From contig NC_051135.1 of the NCBI RefSeq assembly GCF_014839805.1, positions 10,853,291 to 10,917,290 of the forward strand: DNA of 64,000 bases. Reading direction: 5' to 3'. Within the stretch, counting starts at the first letter, position 1, and each line of letters begins with the position of its first letter. A program made the position numbers and the translations under genes. Under the pieces are notes generated by a model. It was not told the DNA's origin. It made no database searches and was given only the letters and a program-made list of their open reading frames with translations. This DNA is from Manduca sexta (lineage: Eukaryota > Arthropoda > Insecta > Lepidoptera > Sphingidae). This document shows, one piece after another, positions 1 to 14,100 of the stretch.

Positions 1-254
1 CTTCGTGGCACTCCCTCCACAGGTCTATATTGGCGATAGTGTCCGGCCAGAAGATCTTCAGGATTTGTCGCAAGCATCTGTTTATAATGACTTGGAGTTG
101 TTGTGTGATCGCTTTGGTGACTTTCCACGTCTCACATCCATACAGCAGCACGCTTTTCACATTGGTGTTAAATAGTCTTAGTTTCACTCTACGGGAGAGG
201 TGATTTGACTGCCATACTGGACGGAGACGAGCGAACGCACCTTTAGCTTTAGCA
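1..254 (-). mobile_element. Non-LTR retrotransposon (RTE-like) reverse transcriptase, C-terminal part, truncated
   Basis: Read on the minus strand, this stretch has no stop for about 85 codons. It contains the characteristic C-terminal reverse-transcriptase blocks of insect LINEs: GAFARLRPVW, SRRVKLRLFNTNVKSVLLYG, CETWKVTKAITQ, and RQILKIFWPDTIANIDLWRE. The frame is open to the window edge, so the copy continues to the left. Its 5' side (towards 255) is lost at a sharp boundary into AT-rich DNA, the usual 5' truncation of LINEs. It lies in a large intron or upstream region of the macroglobulin gene, in antisense to it. It encodes no host function. Confidence 0.85.
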
Positions 255-779
255 ATCGTAAACGTATTGCTGTCTTTTTTTGCCTATTTCGACATTTCAA
301 ATTTAAATATATATGTATTATTTATACTGTACGATAAAGTGCATACAATTATAAGAGAATTACTATGATCATTTATATATTTAATTTCGCAAAATTGCAT
401 GCTTTAAGTTTTCTGCTATTCACTATCTTGCTATCGTTGCCATTCTCCAAGATAAATTTAATGCAAGGAAATGACAAAAAATATCTAAAATAATAAATTC
501 AACCGCTTGCTTTGTTACATTATCTTTTGGCAACACATCAAATGAAAAGTTTTGCGAATTTATTTCAGCTAGAATAATTTATGTGCGATAAACGTTTAGT
601 CGAGTCTGCTTAAAATTATTTTCTGAGTGGCTTATAAAGAATATTGAATATAGCTTTGAAATTGTTTGATATATGAATAAAATGTTGAATACCTACAAGA
701 GTTTTTGTTTATAATTTATATACTAATGATTTCTTTTGTTGATGCGAAAATTGACTTTAAAATGAAACAATTTTTCGGT

Positions 780-905
780 TTTTAAAACGGTTTTTTATAT
801 TTTAATTTTTCCCGACGTTTGGAAGACTGCAGTTTTCATGGTCACGGGGGGCGGACTGAGGTGTTATACGTCCGTAAAGTTACAATATCTACCTACATTT
901 TACAA
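780..905 (-). repeat. Dispersed repeat family A, copy 1
   Basis: The core reads, on the minus strand, CCGTGACCATGAAAACTGCA followed by a CCAAACGTCGGG-like block and an AT-rich A/T-run flank. The same core with the same flanks recurs at 2117-2210, 7768-7900, 30605-30760 and 47995-48125. Copies are diverged; no terminal repeat or coding capacity is visible. Confidence 0.6.
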
Positions 906-2116
906 TAATATAATAATATAACATACCTTAATTTTACAAAGAATCGCGATATAATCCGAGTTCTAGTTTCCTTTCAATACCTATATAGGTACTTACAAAA
1001 GAGTTAGATAAAAACGCTATTAGTGCACCTACATTTTGCCGAACATAAATATTCTATAACGTGATAGATGTTATCTTATCGGACCTAAATTCCAATCCTC
1101 GTAAAATTATATTATTTATCGTAATAATCACATAAATTTTAATTGCTTTATTTGGGAATGGAACCTAGAAACTCAGTACACAACCCAAGTACACTCTCAC
1201 TTCCACCATAAGTCGATAAATAACATCACAAAAAAATCTCGGCGAAAATATCTACCATTAAAATTAATAAATATTTTAAAACCAAATACCTGCTCATAAA
1301 AAATCCACTCAGCTTCTTCCCATTTAAAATAAAACGAAATCGCCATGTAGCCAATTTAGCAAGAAACCTTTTAACCAAAGTAATAATCACCAATTTCGCC
1401 ATAGCTCTTAGCGTTTCATAAAAGACTCTTTGAAATAGAGGCCACTAAAATCTCACCAAGGAGACGTCGCGCTCTTCAAAGAAAATATTAATAAATCGCC
1501 GTGGAAAAGAAAATTAATAGCTACCTTAATTTTAATTAGACGTAACAGCCCTGGCTTTCAGCTTATTGGACATTTAGCAATGACTTTTATAACGGTACCC
1601 TCCAATTAGACAGAATTAGTACGTTGACAGGAAAGGTTGATCAGCAAAGAAAACATCGCGAAGTTTCATGAGATAGCATTTTTATGTGTAATGGTTCTTC
1701 AGATATTGATGTCAAATAGCATCTCAAATCAATATGATGTGACCTTATAAATATAAAGCTTTTAACTTCCTTTCAAAGGTTTTTTTAAGTAGATTTATGA
1801 TCGAGTAAGATTTCTTTTTGGTGAATTTATTCATCATATTTAAAGTAATGACCTCATAGGAAGTTTCTGTAAGATAAGAAGATGAATAAATTATTGCAAA
1901 GTTTGTGATATTTTTGAGGCAAGATAGAAAAATTTTGGGTTTGAAATAAAATAGTGATTAACAATAGATACAACAAAACTATTTCCTTTTAATTAAATTT
2001 ATTATATCATTAGGTGATTTTGATTTATTTACAAAAAAAAAATAATTACCTACCCATTTTTTATTTTCAAATAGCAGTAGTATATTTAAATAAAACTACT
2101 TAATGGGCTATTTGTT

Positions 2117-2210
2117 TAACTTTCACTCCTGACGACTCAGTCCGCCGCATAATCATGAAGGTTGCAAAGTCTTTAAAACTTTGGGAGTGAACATTTAAAA
2201 ACCATAAGAT
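2117..2210 (+). repeat. Dispersed repeat family A, copy 2 (diverged)
   Basis: Contains ATCATGAAGGTTGCAAAGTC and the following TTTGGGAGTGA block, matching the family-A core in order. It is the most diverged of the five copies. Confidence 0.45.
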
Positions 2211-3593
2211 ATTAAGTAATTTAATCAATGCATTTGCAATTTAATAAATTATTATACAATAATAAATCCGAACAGTCCAATAGCATTACGTAGACATAAC
2301 CACAAAAGCAATGAATCGTTTTAAACGTGAGCTCGTAAAATTTTTCATTCGCAAATGTTGGACTATTCGCGACATAATCTCAGGCAATAACATTTAATCA
2401 ACGTACGCACTAATTAAAGGCAATTCGTTGCCGGTTAAAGGCTGCAATTAAGGACGTTGTAATTCAGTAGATTGTATTCGAAATCGGTTGGCAGCCGACG
2501 GCTGTCGGACATGATACAAATTTGATCTTGGAAGCGACATACCGAAGATGGGATGCTGGAACATAATAATTTATGTTGTCGACGGTTATGTAGGCTTTGT
2601 TAGTTACGTGTGGTATGTGCACCAATAATATAGAAAATATGCACAGACTTTTGTCTAGCTAACATCTATCAATCAATCTTTGGTCTGTTACATCAATTGT
2701 AGGTGACTTAATAAGCATTGTTGGGGGTTGTTTTGAGATATTTTTCAGACGGCTTTTTTCCTGAGTTTTAGTAAAGAAATTAGACCAAATACTTTAAATT
2801 TTATAATGCTTCTTTATTTTTAATATCCTAAGTCGTAATGATGAAACGCTGCATACAATCACAAAAGAAATACTTACTGACTTCATTTAACGAAGAATTA
2901 TGTATTTTGTTAGCGAGCTACTGACCCAGTCACTCCTAACTCGGATAATAGGGTTACTATTAACAATGTCTCAATAATTCGATTCATATTTAACTTAGAC
3001 TTTTGTGCACTGAACCTATCATTCAGTTTGACCGCAGCCATTTTATTGACCTTAGCTTTACGCAACGTGTTCTTATCACATTAAAAATGCTTCTATAATA
3101 TACTTATTGCTTAACACATTTTTCAATTGTAAAACCATCGCCAACAACTAAAAATATCCCCTAATACTTAGTTCAATAGATTTAAAATGCCATATTTCAA
3201 AAACAATTACCCTGAATTAGTTGCTCTAATTGCTTCGTATGCAGTCAAAGACCGAGTTTAAGCCTACATATAAAATGTTAATACAAAGCAAAACCTATTG
3301 TTCCTAGTTAATGCTAAAAGCGCTTGATGACCCATTGTGTTGTTTTAATGGTTTTAGCGTTCTAAAGTTTCGCTACCATATAAAATTATCTTCCATTTGT
3401 AAATCATTTGTGTTGAGTGTGACTGTTTGTAGATAATATTATAATATCGCTGGCTTACTATTACAAGGTGCTATGTTAACTTATTTATTATGCAAAAAGA
3501 GAATAGAATTTTTTGTGTTGTAAAATATTATAAGATAATAATTCATGTTTCCTCCTTTATTTATCCTGGTACACTATTTTTACATATTATTAA

Positions 3594-3783
3594 AAAGTCC
3601 CCCGCACGTGTCTGTATGTGTCGTAGCGATAAATTCAATGATTATCAAACGGCTTTCGTTGAAATTTGGTATGGAGATAGTTTGAAACCCTGGAAACGAA
3701 AGCTACTACAGCTGGACTTTTATTCCAGAAAAACAAACACGGACGCGAAGCCGCGGCCAAAAGTACTATTCCAAAATCTATGA
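3594..3783 (-). repeat. Degenerate retroelement 3' fragment (family F-like)
   Basis: It shows the landmarks CCCCGCACGTGTCTGTATGT, a GCGATAAATTCAA block and ACGCGAAGCCGCGGCC. Widespread insect elements have these in their 3' parts, with a GC-rich CCCGCGGC motif that is also the head of the family-F elements at 38.9 and 39.7 kb. The open frame here (97 codons) is a by-product of the repeat and not a gene. Confidence 0.5.
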
Positions 3784-4967
3784 CTACAAGAGAATCAATT
3801 CCAAAACGTCAATTTTGGAATGCTTGATCATCCAACGAAATAATAGTAGTATTTTAAACCATTTTCTCATGTATTCGGTACTTTAATTAAGAATGACATT
3901 GTTCTCCCGACGTCAATAAGGGCTAAACAAATTGCGGTCGGTGTGGCACGTCCAAACACGTGCCGGAACAGGTCGATATTACCCGCCAACACTGATCGAC
4001 ATATGTCAATAACTAATCGTATGGTAGCTCTAATTGGAGGTTATAGTGGTTGTTTCAGAAGAATATTAAACATAATAAAGATTTAGCGTATTGGTGAAAG
4101 TGTAAAATAAATATTGAATATTTTTATAATTAATTTGGAATAAGTGGCTATTATAAATACGTAATATATTGAAATGTCTAGTGATATCGATTATAATTGA
4201 CGTATAAAGGGTCAATTTGACGTTGCATTAATAAATGAAATCATCAACCCGTCTTTACTTAACAATGTGCTAAAAATCATACACGAATATTTTCATAAAA
4301 AATCCTGGTATTCTTTTTTGTTTTTTTTTTTAATTTTATGGTTTAGTGCAAATATAGTGTATCTCTAACTGAAAATGTAATGTTTTCTTGCGACGAATTC
4401 TTTAATAGTACTAAGAAAACGTTTAAAATGAAAAAAAATATATATTGATATTTATTTTGTTCGAAACTTACTTTTATATTTTTTAAGGTTCGAATAACTT
4501 ACTATATTGTTACTTTTAAGAACATAACGTTGTTTCAGTAAATAACGTAATATCAAAATAATCCTATATATCTTGTCAGTCCAAAGGTTATTATCATAGC
4601 CTATTATATAATGCTATCAGGAACAAAGAAACCTTTGTTTATTACATAAATATATCGTGTTATAATTTCATACTACTCGTTATTTTGGGTTTTACCTGGT
4701 GGTCCCTAGGGAGCAATACATTTTTTGGGATGGGAGCCAGTTCCCTCAAGATTGGTTGTAATAAAATTTCAAGGTGAAGTGTTTTTTTTTTACAATTTAT
4801 TTATACAAATATAAACTTTGTATTATGATGTTACAATGGTAAAGGTCATAAGAAGTATTATATGGATGCCACTTTCAACTGGTCGAAATCTTAAGTCCTC
4901 TTAAGAGGTGAGAGCTGATGATGATCAATGGACTATCCAGTGGCTAACCTTGATGAATGTTGTCCAG

Positions 4968-5107
4968 GTGGTAGTGGCAGTAGAAGAAAGGCGATGGTGG
5001 TATCCACGAGCAGCTCTTCAGCTCAGGGTCCTCGCTCCACCAGATTCTACCATGTGCTTGATCGGAGCACGCGCACCGCCGGATGCTCGATTCGATTCCC
5101 ATCAGAC
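4968..5107 (+). CDS. Macroglobulin gene, first visible exon (MG6 start)
   Basis: The acceptor TGTTGTCCAG has a CTAAC branch-point-like motif about 25 nt upstream. The donor is CAGAC/GTAAGT. The exon encodes VEERRWWYPRAALQLRVLAP followed by PDSTMCLIGARAPP, which matches the 'L-x-V-x-A-P-x-S-x-C-x-L-x-x-x-D' block of A2M proteins just before the bait region. It starts in phase 0 and ends in phase 2. An alternative acceptor at 4940 keeps the same frame and would add nine residues. Confidence 0.7.
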
Positions 5108-8100
5108 GTAAGTAATTACAATTGGGTTACAGAAATGTTCCAACACACAAACTTGTTAAATAAATATTTGTGTTACGTTAGAATAGAGATCATTTTCGAT
5201 AGTTTGAAATTAATATTTCAATTCTGTTCAGCTGTCAGTGGCATAATTTATAAATAACACGATTATTTTAAGATAGAATTACATCAATACGAAGTGTAGC
5301 ATAAACCACAAAAATGAACACGTTGCACTGCGCTCGTCATTCTGAGACATAAGATTTTCAGAATCACAATGCTCAAGAATTACGCCGGCTATAATATCCT
5401 TCTACAGATGTTCTTCAAGCCGGAAGCCAACATTATGCTGGTGGTAGGATATATTTTATATCCACTCCCGATAGCGACCACCGTACTCAAGATGTTAAAA
5501 CCCGCTATAGTAGCCCACGTAAGTGTATCGCGTTCCGGGATTAGCCTGTGTATATCCAAAACCATCAGGCCGGCATAATTATGTCAACTGTCGAGGAGTA
5601 ATCATCTCTCGATAGCCGATATTCTATTGGACCCCCCTCCACTTACCATCATGGGATCATGTTGCCATGCTCGCATAGAAGAAAGAACATTCTGTCGCTT
5701 GGTGGCATCCACAGTCATGCTTACCCAGACTGATCTTATCATACGAAAGACCTACCATCATTTTATGATAACCATCGTTCTACTAAAGATCTACAATTTA
5801 ACAGAAGTTATGTAACCGATTGTAGAAACGTTGAGGTCTAAATAATATACCGAGAGTACACAATACATAATTGCTGGTAAGCCGACAGCGCTCGGGGCGG
5901 TTTTAGATGGGAATTGCAAGTCAAGCGTTCAGTTCCTTAGTACATGTCTTGTAGAATTTGAAAGGCTGTTTGTTTTCAAGTCATTTGGGTCTGGGTTTCA
6001 GTGATTTTATGATTAATACAAAGGGCCGTATGAATATAATTGATGAAAGTAAAGGAAATGTAATAAAATTAAATAACTGCTGTATATTTGTATGTAACCC
6101 AATTTTAAGTATTTTAAAATCGTTGAGAAAGTATATTAGCGGCTCTAAAATTTAAAAATTATGGCATCTTAACATCATAGTACGAATACTATGAATGTAA
6201 TCACAAGGAATATAGATAACAAAATGAAATATAACCTTAAATATTATAATAATTTTACATATAAAATAAGACTTAATTTTTTTTTTCGCTCTATAGTTGC
6301 AAAAACCGCTCTTTATCTATGCTATGACTACATTCTTCCCTCGCTATACATGCGTATCGCAAAGGTGATTAACCATGTTAAAAATGCTACCGGTAGCTCT
6401 GTCGGTGTATACGAGCCTAACGACTATTGTAATGTTATATTAATATACGTATATTGTATATGTCTGAAAATATAAGTCACAAAAATCAATTTTAAGAAAT
6501 AAAATTAAATATTTCTCGTAGAATCCCAAGGTAAGAAACACAGGAAAAACGCGACCAATTTATCGCTATCGCTTATAATTTCGACTACGTCTGTCGTTAA
6601 GCGGAAACATTGGAACCGGAAGAATGACAATGAATTCTTTTTGCCGCTTTACTGCTCGTTGATTGGAACATTTCTAAAGCTTTCTTGAATGCTTTTTAAT
6701 ATTTTCCTAGGTTTACTTTCTTGCAAATACTATTTTATCTAGGTTCCAAATCATTTGTTTGCGCTACACTTACCTTCAATCTCATCTCGTTATTTCTAAA
6801 ATCTTAATACAAAGCAATCGTGGGTGGTGATTACAATGATTAATTTTAGTAAATTGATATATATCTTTGATAACCAAATCCTAAATCAAATACAGTTGTT
6901 CCAAAAATTATGAAGTCAAAAAAGCTACTGTCAATAATTCGATGTTTCACAAATATTAACCCTGAGAATAACAACGTCTTTGTTAACTCAAAAAAAGAAA
7001 TCGACAAGTCATGGACCCCTCGTTATTTTTAATCAATTTAACGTAAAGGTGCAATCCCAACACATATTTCACGTTGACGCTATTAATTTCCTTAGGATCG
7101 GAGTTCTGAAAACGTCATTCAAACGTTTGACAATACTAAGCAAAAGCGATCATTTATCATCATACATTTTGGTTGTAAACATTCAGATAGTGATTTTTGG
7201 AACATGCGTTGGCGTAACATGCACAATTATCAGTTTAAGAAAAAGCGAACTTTCAATCATTTTAAAGTTTATAATGTCTAATACGAATTTAATAAACTGA
7301 TAAAAAATTTAAAATATTCAAAAAGATTGTCGCTTATCAAAGAAGCCTTCAAAAGAGCAAATTATTCATAGATTTTGTAAACATACAATTAATATTATAC
7401 TCGTTGCATTGCATTATAGGTTTGTCATATACGCATTATCACCGGATTCATCCATCAGTTTGTCGTAGGAAATTCAGTGGAAATATTTGTAGTGTCTACG
7501 TAGTGCGAGAATGAGCAGTTTCCGTTTCATTGAAATGTCTTCTGTGTAAATTCAGATTGCGGAGTATTAGTCTATTTGATAGGTTCTTTTATTAATACTG
7601 TTGAGATTCTTTTAAATCAAAGGACGGAGGACCTTGATAATGTAATAACGAATATCCTTGCGAATGTACTTCTCCAAATCTGTCAGCCGGTCAAGCCGTT
7701 TAAAATACTGTGAGCTCATTCTGCGTAGATCGGACCACCAAAAGCAAAAATTTTAAAAATTGTATATTTGTCTTAATATCTACCTATGTATTGTAACTTT
7801 GACTTTGCGGATGAACAACCTCAGTCCCCCGTGACCACAAAGGCTGCAAAGTCATTGAAACGTAGGGATAAAACTAAAATATTAAAACCGCGGTAAAATA
7901 GTTTAATTTTAATACTTTCAAGTTATTTATCGCTACTTTGTTGACCAGATTCTTTCTCCCCAGAACCCCAGAGCACGAAGAGCAGCCAGGCCCGGAGTTC
8001 GTGTCAGCTGGAGTGTCTTTGTTCGTTGGTGGTGGCGCTTGTGGTGGAGGAGTGCTGTACCGTCAGAGAACCGCTCCCGCCCCCCGTGCGCCCGCGCACC

Positions 8101-11100
8101 TCGTCCCTCCCGCCTCGCACGACCGTCTTTGGATGTGGAAGTGCTTTAATTACACGTAAGTATCTAATGCCGGACTATATAGCTTTAATATCATACCTAT
8201 AAGGAATGTTTTTGTACAAAATAGTTTTTTTCGAAATTACTTTTGAAATAATAACGTTATATAAATATCTATTAAAGAATTTCAAAACTTGGTATAGGGT
8301 TAAAGAGCAAATGGTCGACTTTTGGTCGTATTGTAGTGTCAAGGCAGGCGCCATAATAAAAGAGTTAAATTGTATTCAAACACAGATCACAAATTGTTAA
8401 GGGCTTATCGTTATACTTAACATATGAAGAAATATATAAATATTTCTTCATATGTTAAGTATAACGATAAGCCCTTAACCTAATGTTACACCTTAAATAC
8501 TAGCTTATTGCTAACTCAAGCAATTTGCATCACGTACGCCGACACAGTTGCAATTACTGATAAAACGAAGCGGCAAAGTATAGAATCTATGAAGTCACGT
8601 ACTCTAGTATTGTGGTAATACTTTAGATATAAAAAAAATGAAATCACATATTAGCAGACGTTGAGTATTACTGCCGAGTACACAGTAACTAAGTGCTAGT
8701 TCAAGTTACAATATAAACAGTTTTTACAATTCATCAAAGTCTATAGTTTGCCTTTGATCTCCAATTTTATTTCATCTTTAAATTAAAATTTCTTAATCCA
8801 ATATCGTCCTTAATATCAAACAACCAAATACCTTACAACCACTTATAAAATTCCCAAATTAATGAAAGTTTATCACTAATGAAAATTCATTAACAAAATG
8901 AATAGCTCAGAGCACTTTTGAACTTGAAACACTTAATTTATGAAGCGACGGTGACGAAATTCCAATATAACTTGAAATAAATTTAGCAAATAAATTAACC
9001 TCGTGACTGGTTCAAATCGACTTGCAAATCAGTCTAGACTGATCTGTAATCCGTTTAGACGAAAATTCATTTTTTGAAAATCGAATCAGCAACGTTCAGC
9101 TCTTTCGAGTGTATAAAATTTAATTCATCTCATTTTTTTTATGTTATAGAAGGAGATAGAACCATTATAACAGAGATAGATTTATATATAATGTTATTGC
9201 GATATTGTTTTGGTTTTAAATGCTAGTTATCATTAACTAACTTTTTCAGGCTCGGCTTGCATCTTTGGTAGTAGTAGTTTCATCTTAGCTCAGGATACAT
9301 ACAGTTCGATAAATTAATAGTCCAAATTAACACTAAATTAACATAACTAAGTAGGAATCTACGCATAGCCGGTAAAACAATTAATTGCGTTAAACAACGC
9401 ACAAGCCTACAGCAACAAACAATTCCTATAGAATTTGGCACAACGAAACAGCCAAGAATTCCCATAGAATTTCGCGTGGAGTTCAACTGAGCTGCGTTTA
9501 GAATTCGTAATAAATACAGTGAGAAAATAAACTCGCATAAATCCTAGTGCCGCTGATTCATCTGTCCCGTGCCGTAAGTTATGGATGCTGTGCTGAATGA
9601 CAAACAGTCCCTGGTCTACGGATACCGAAGTTTAGAAGTTAAACTGGGGCAGATAAGTATGATCTGGTTTACGGTTTTGTGCTGTGGTTGATATATATTT
9701 CATTTGATTCAAAGTTTTGAATTTGTTCAACTATCATTTAAAGAATTAAGGTTATATTAATTTTTTGTCGTTACGAATTCTTAATTAAATGAGAGCAACA
9801 AAGGAATTCCGGTCCAGCACTCTGCATTTACAAACTAAACAAATTCACTTTCAAATAGAACAGAACATGGAATTTTATTCTAGTTAAATTGCACCATTCT
9901 AAATTCAATTGCCATTTTGCGCCACACCCGACGCGTGTTCATTCACAAAGCAAACCTGCGTATTGTCAATTACACTGTTATTCAAAGCTGCCATTCTACG
10001 TATCACTCCACTACGTTTGGTTAACGATACGCCGCCGACACACACTAAAGTGGCAACCCTAGTGCATTTTGCTCTTTATCTAGCGCATTTAGTTTGCTTT
10101 TGCGGTGAATTCTAGGGTTGTCTCTATTTGTTACAAATATTATTCTAAATCGATTTTGCAATGAGTATCGTTGTTCTGATTAGTATTGCTTTCTATTTTT
10201 ATTTACGTAAATCCATTCTGTTGTCATGTCAGTCTATAATTAAGGTATACTATGAATTTCAATTCAACCTTGGGCCATGGCGCCGTCCCTGCGTCAGTGA
10301 CACGTCGCTATTACGTTTCGTATGACGAGTGAGATTTCGGAGGCGATAATGTGGCAATAAGACGAAAATAATGCCCATCCAAATTCTTATTTCTGTCCTT
10401 TACGAGCACCAGATTCTTTCAGAATTGTGCGTGTTTATGGGGAGTAGAGATCATTTAACATCATCATCGATATATTTGTACTGCGTACTAGATTTGGCGT
10501 TCCGGACATTCACTGTGTTCAACAGAATTGAACTGTTATCCATTCAAACTGATTTTAGTATCAATATTGATGCTTTGATTTGATGCGGCTGTGTACGGAG
10601 TGGCGCTTATAATATAAAAACGCTAGTCTAAGTGCAAGCTTGGATGTGAAAAAAAAATATTAGTGAAATAAGTAAAATTATTTTTTGTACAAGTGAATAA
10701 ATAAATTATAACAGTGACGTTTTGGTTGCCACTTTAGTTCAGATTTTGGACAAATAGTTTATATGAACTTTTGTGTCTATATAATATACGTCAATGAACA
10801 TCATCAGCACTTGGTCATGGTCAGACTGAATGTATAGTATGAATTAAAAAGTTCCAATCTAGATACTAGTTTTGAGTTTCCTTGTGTAGATTTATTTTAT
10901 TGACATTTTTCAAATTCCTTCCCAGATTTCATTTAGACGTCAGCACACTCCACGCAATCTATTATTCGTAAAACCGTCACAATATTGAAGCATCATCCGT
11001 CGAATATTAAAGCGGCTAACGTATTGTCAAATCCATCATAATACGGGGCGATGGTGATAACTCAGGTTTGACAGTATGACAAACGGCCTGAAGGAAACAA

Positions 11101-14100
11101 TTGTGACATTAATATTTTAAAACTAATTTGATCACTTTTTTATAAATTTGCGCCACGGTAGTAGGCCGCCTGGGTAGTGTACTGATTTGTCTATTTCTGT
11201 CACTATTTATTTTACAAAATTATGCCGTATTTCTTAAAGTGGTTTGACTTTTTCTGTCACTAAGCGATATGTATAATTATGTTCTTTGGACATCGAATGC
11301 AGTTAGATCGTAGTTTAGTGCCACATAGTTGGTGATTTAAAGGTATATTTGAAACGTATTCTTACTGTTCATTAGCCGATAAATGAAATAATTTATTTGA
11401 GCATTTAAAACGTTATACATTATTTAGATTCCGTCAATATTAACTACTAGTTTGTAAAGCAGTTCTCATCAGAGAACAAATTACGCCACACTAATAAAAA
11501 TCGCAAAAAAAAACCCAACGAATTGACGCCTTAAGTTTTTGACTACAAATGAAATGGAGATGGGCAGGGCACGTAGCCCGATATGACGATGATAGGTGGA
11601 CCATCAGAGTGGTGAAACGGCTGGGACCTCGAGGCTGTAAAAAGACAGGTCGCCCATGTGCTAGATGGACAGACGAACTGGTAAAGGTAGCAGGAGAAAA
11701 CTGGATTTCATTGGCTAGACACAAAGAACGATGGAAGTCCTTGGAGGAGGCTTTTACCCAAGGGGGGTCCATACATTTCGCGACAAAATAATAAAATGAA
11801 AATTAGTTAATATTATAATTTTATCATCAATGCAAAAATCAAAAATTAATGTTATTTATTCTGCTTAATAATCAGAATTTATTGTATGTTGTATGGAATT
11901 AAATAAAGCTTTATTATTATTATTATTATAAAAATAGACCTAAAGCTATATCTGATAAATAACCCAACCCAAAAACACAACTGATATGTTTCACACACAG
12001 TACGACTATCGCGATGAAATGTTACGCCTCTGCCTACCCCTGACTCGGGAAAAGATGTTATGCTATATGTATAAGTATGTGAGTAGTACAGTCAACCAAA
12101 CTCAATGCAAAAACATAACTAAATACGACACAGGAAAGCTAAATTCGCGATTTCGTTTTCTTGGACGACATAATTATTCTAGTTTTTTTAATATTAAAAA
12201 AACTACCAAAGCGATCTTGAAAAAAATTTTATGGGACCAATCTGGAGAGAAATTCTTTCGAATAAAAAAAGAATTTTCCAAATCGGTTCATAAATGAGCG
12301 AGTTCTGAGGTAACAAACATACAAAAAAAAAAAAAAAATCACGTCGAAATTGATAACCTCCTCCTTTTTTTTTGAAGTCGGTTAAAAAGAATATTCGTCA
12401 ACTACCGTTCTTAACATACAACCTAAGAACTGTAACGTTAAAAATTTACAAAAATTTCAAAAGAAACTTAACGCCCGTCACAAGGGGCGACTTCAGGGTT
12501 TTCCTTTTAAAGTAATTCGATTTGGTTTGAGCGCGAAATAATTTGAGCAAAGCCCCGGATTCGTTTCCATTAAACGTTTTTGTTGAGATGTAAATACGGT
12601 AAGTAGGTCACACGGATATAAAGTAATTCATTTCGTTTAATATACGAAATTGTGGTTTGAATAAATAGGGATGGCGTTACGAGATCAAAATCCTTTGGAG
12701 TTATGTGATTAAATTCACAAACAGTATGTATATAAAGCTGGGAAGTAGTCTATGAAGCGAAAGGCTGCCAATTATGTATGTTAAACAACAAAATATGACT
12801 ATCTGCTCCTCAAAGTATTGATTTGAAACCAAATTCGGGAACGAAAGTTCAATTCACACACTCAAACACATCATCACGCATTTATTCCCGAAGAGGTATG
12901 CAGAGGCGCAATTAGGGCACTCACTTTTCGCCAAGTGTGTTCCGTCTCATGATGTGATAAGGGACAAGCCTGTCGCCATATCTAGTACAAATTTTATACT
13001 CCAGGCTGATACTGAACAAAAAAGACCAAATGTCATTTTGCCCGACTCGGGATTCGAACCCAGGACATCAGTACGCTGCCGTCATCAAAGTCCATTTCGA
13101 TGTTCGTTATAGACAAAGGTGAGAAAAGAATCCATGGTTTCACGTTTCACTATTGCAATGTCCTACGAAATCTTTAAAAGAAACCGTAAAATATCCCGAG
13201 CTCAGACATATTCCATTACAAATGTTAAAATAGGTCCTAGATTTTATGTCACGTGCCATTAGGATTCACGTACAATTCGATAAATTTCAATCAAACATTC
13301 GATTAGGCAGAAAATAACATTTGCTTCCAAATTAACTTTGAATCCCGGGAGATAAGCATCCAACATCAAAATCGTTTCGATTTAGAGGCACTGTTTCGAA
13401 TTGAAATTTCGGTAACGAATCGATTCTACCTGAATATATTTCATCCATTGATTACTAAAGAGCCAAACTATCTATGTTCTTGATCATTAATAATCGTATT
13501 TACGAATCTCCGTTGTCGATTTCTACCATACCAGCTTTAAATCGATATCATTCCAAAAAAATCGATACTATTTCAAACATGTTACGCGACCAACAGCAGT
13601 ACACCATTGTGTTTTTGACATCGAATTAGTTCGGTAATATTGTTTTCCGATACGATCATTCCATTATGCAGTTTAATTAACGCAGCCTGTGTATGGACTG
13701 TTGTAACAGCGTGTAATAAATTCAATGTAACTAAATTGAAAAGCTCTCGCGTTGTACCAGTATCATCGCTGATGCATGACACTGAATAATTATTCAAACA
13801 GTTTCCAGTTACTGATGCTTCCTAGTGTATCTGAAATTACCAGTTTATTACTCGAAGCCATTGTATGAATTCGATTTATATTTTCGGAATTAATATGCTC
13901 ATTACGCTCTGTTTTATTGATGTTCATTTATATTTTAGTAAAAGGTTTTCTGCTTTCAGCAATGAGTTTGGCTGTAGAATAATGTTATTAAGGTCAGGGG
14001 GCCATATTCCGTCTACACGTAATCTAATCTAGTCGTAGGATAGCTTTGATAGCCGTATATAAGCGCCGAAAAATCTATTTACCTTACTTACCTTTGGAAG

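Larger units (their letters stand above)
255..4967. other. Intron or upstream DNA of the macroglobulin gene; repeats only
   Basis: This is very AT-rich. I see no convincing exon. The first recognisable exon (4968) starts in phase 0 and in the middle of a domain, so the preceding exon must lie further left, outside the window or unrecognised here. The stretch contains family-A repeat copies near 780-900 and 2117-2210, an RTE/F-like 3' fragment at 3594-3783, and homopolymer runs near 2030 and 4320. A frame open between about 3880 and 4086 resembles no family I know. Confidence 0.5.
5108..7963 (+). other. Intron of the macroglobulin gene
   Basis: A 2.9-kb intron running from a GTAAGT donor to a TTCTTTCTCCCCAG acceptor. 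It contains a family-E repeat (5441-5655) and a family-A repeat (7768-7900). Several AT-rich chance frames (for example at 5958-6475 and 6980-7300) show no protein similarity I recognise. Confidence 0.6.

Noticed and set aside
4908..4967. ATG at 4908 as a start codon for the macroglobulin exon
   Set aside because: The exon encodes the middle of MG6 and is preceded by a plausible acceptor and branch point; a start here would lack a signal peptide and five MG domains.
11154..11215. Possible fourth family-D copy (GCCGCCTGGGTAGTG, GTCTATTTCTG)
   Set aside because: Only two short blocks match the D start; too little to call.
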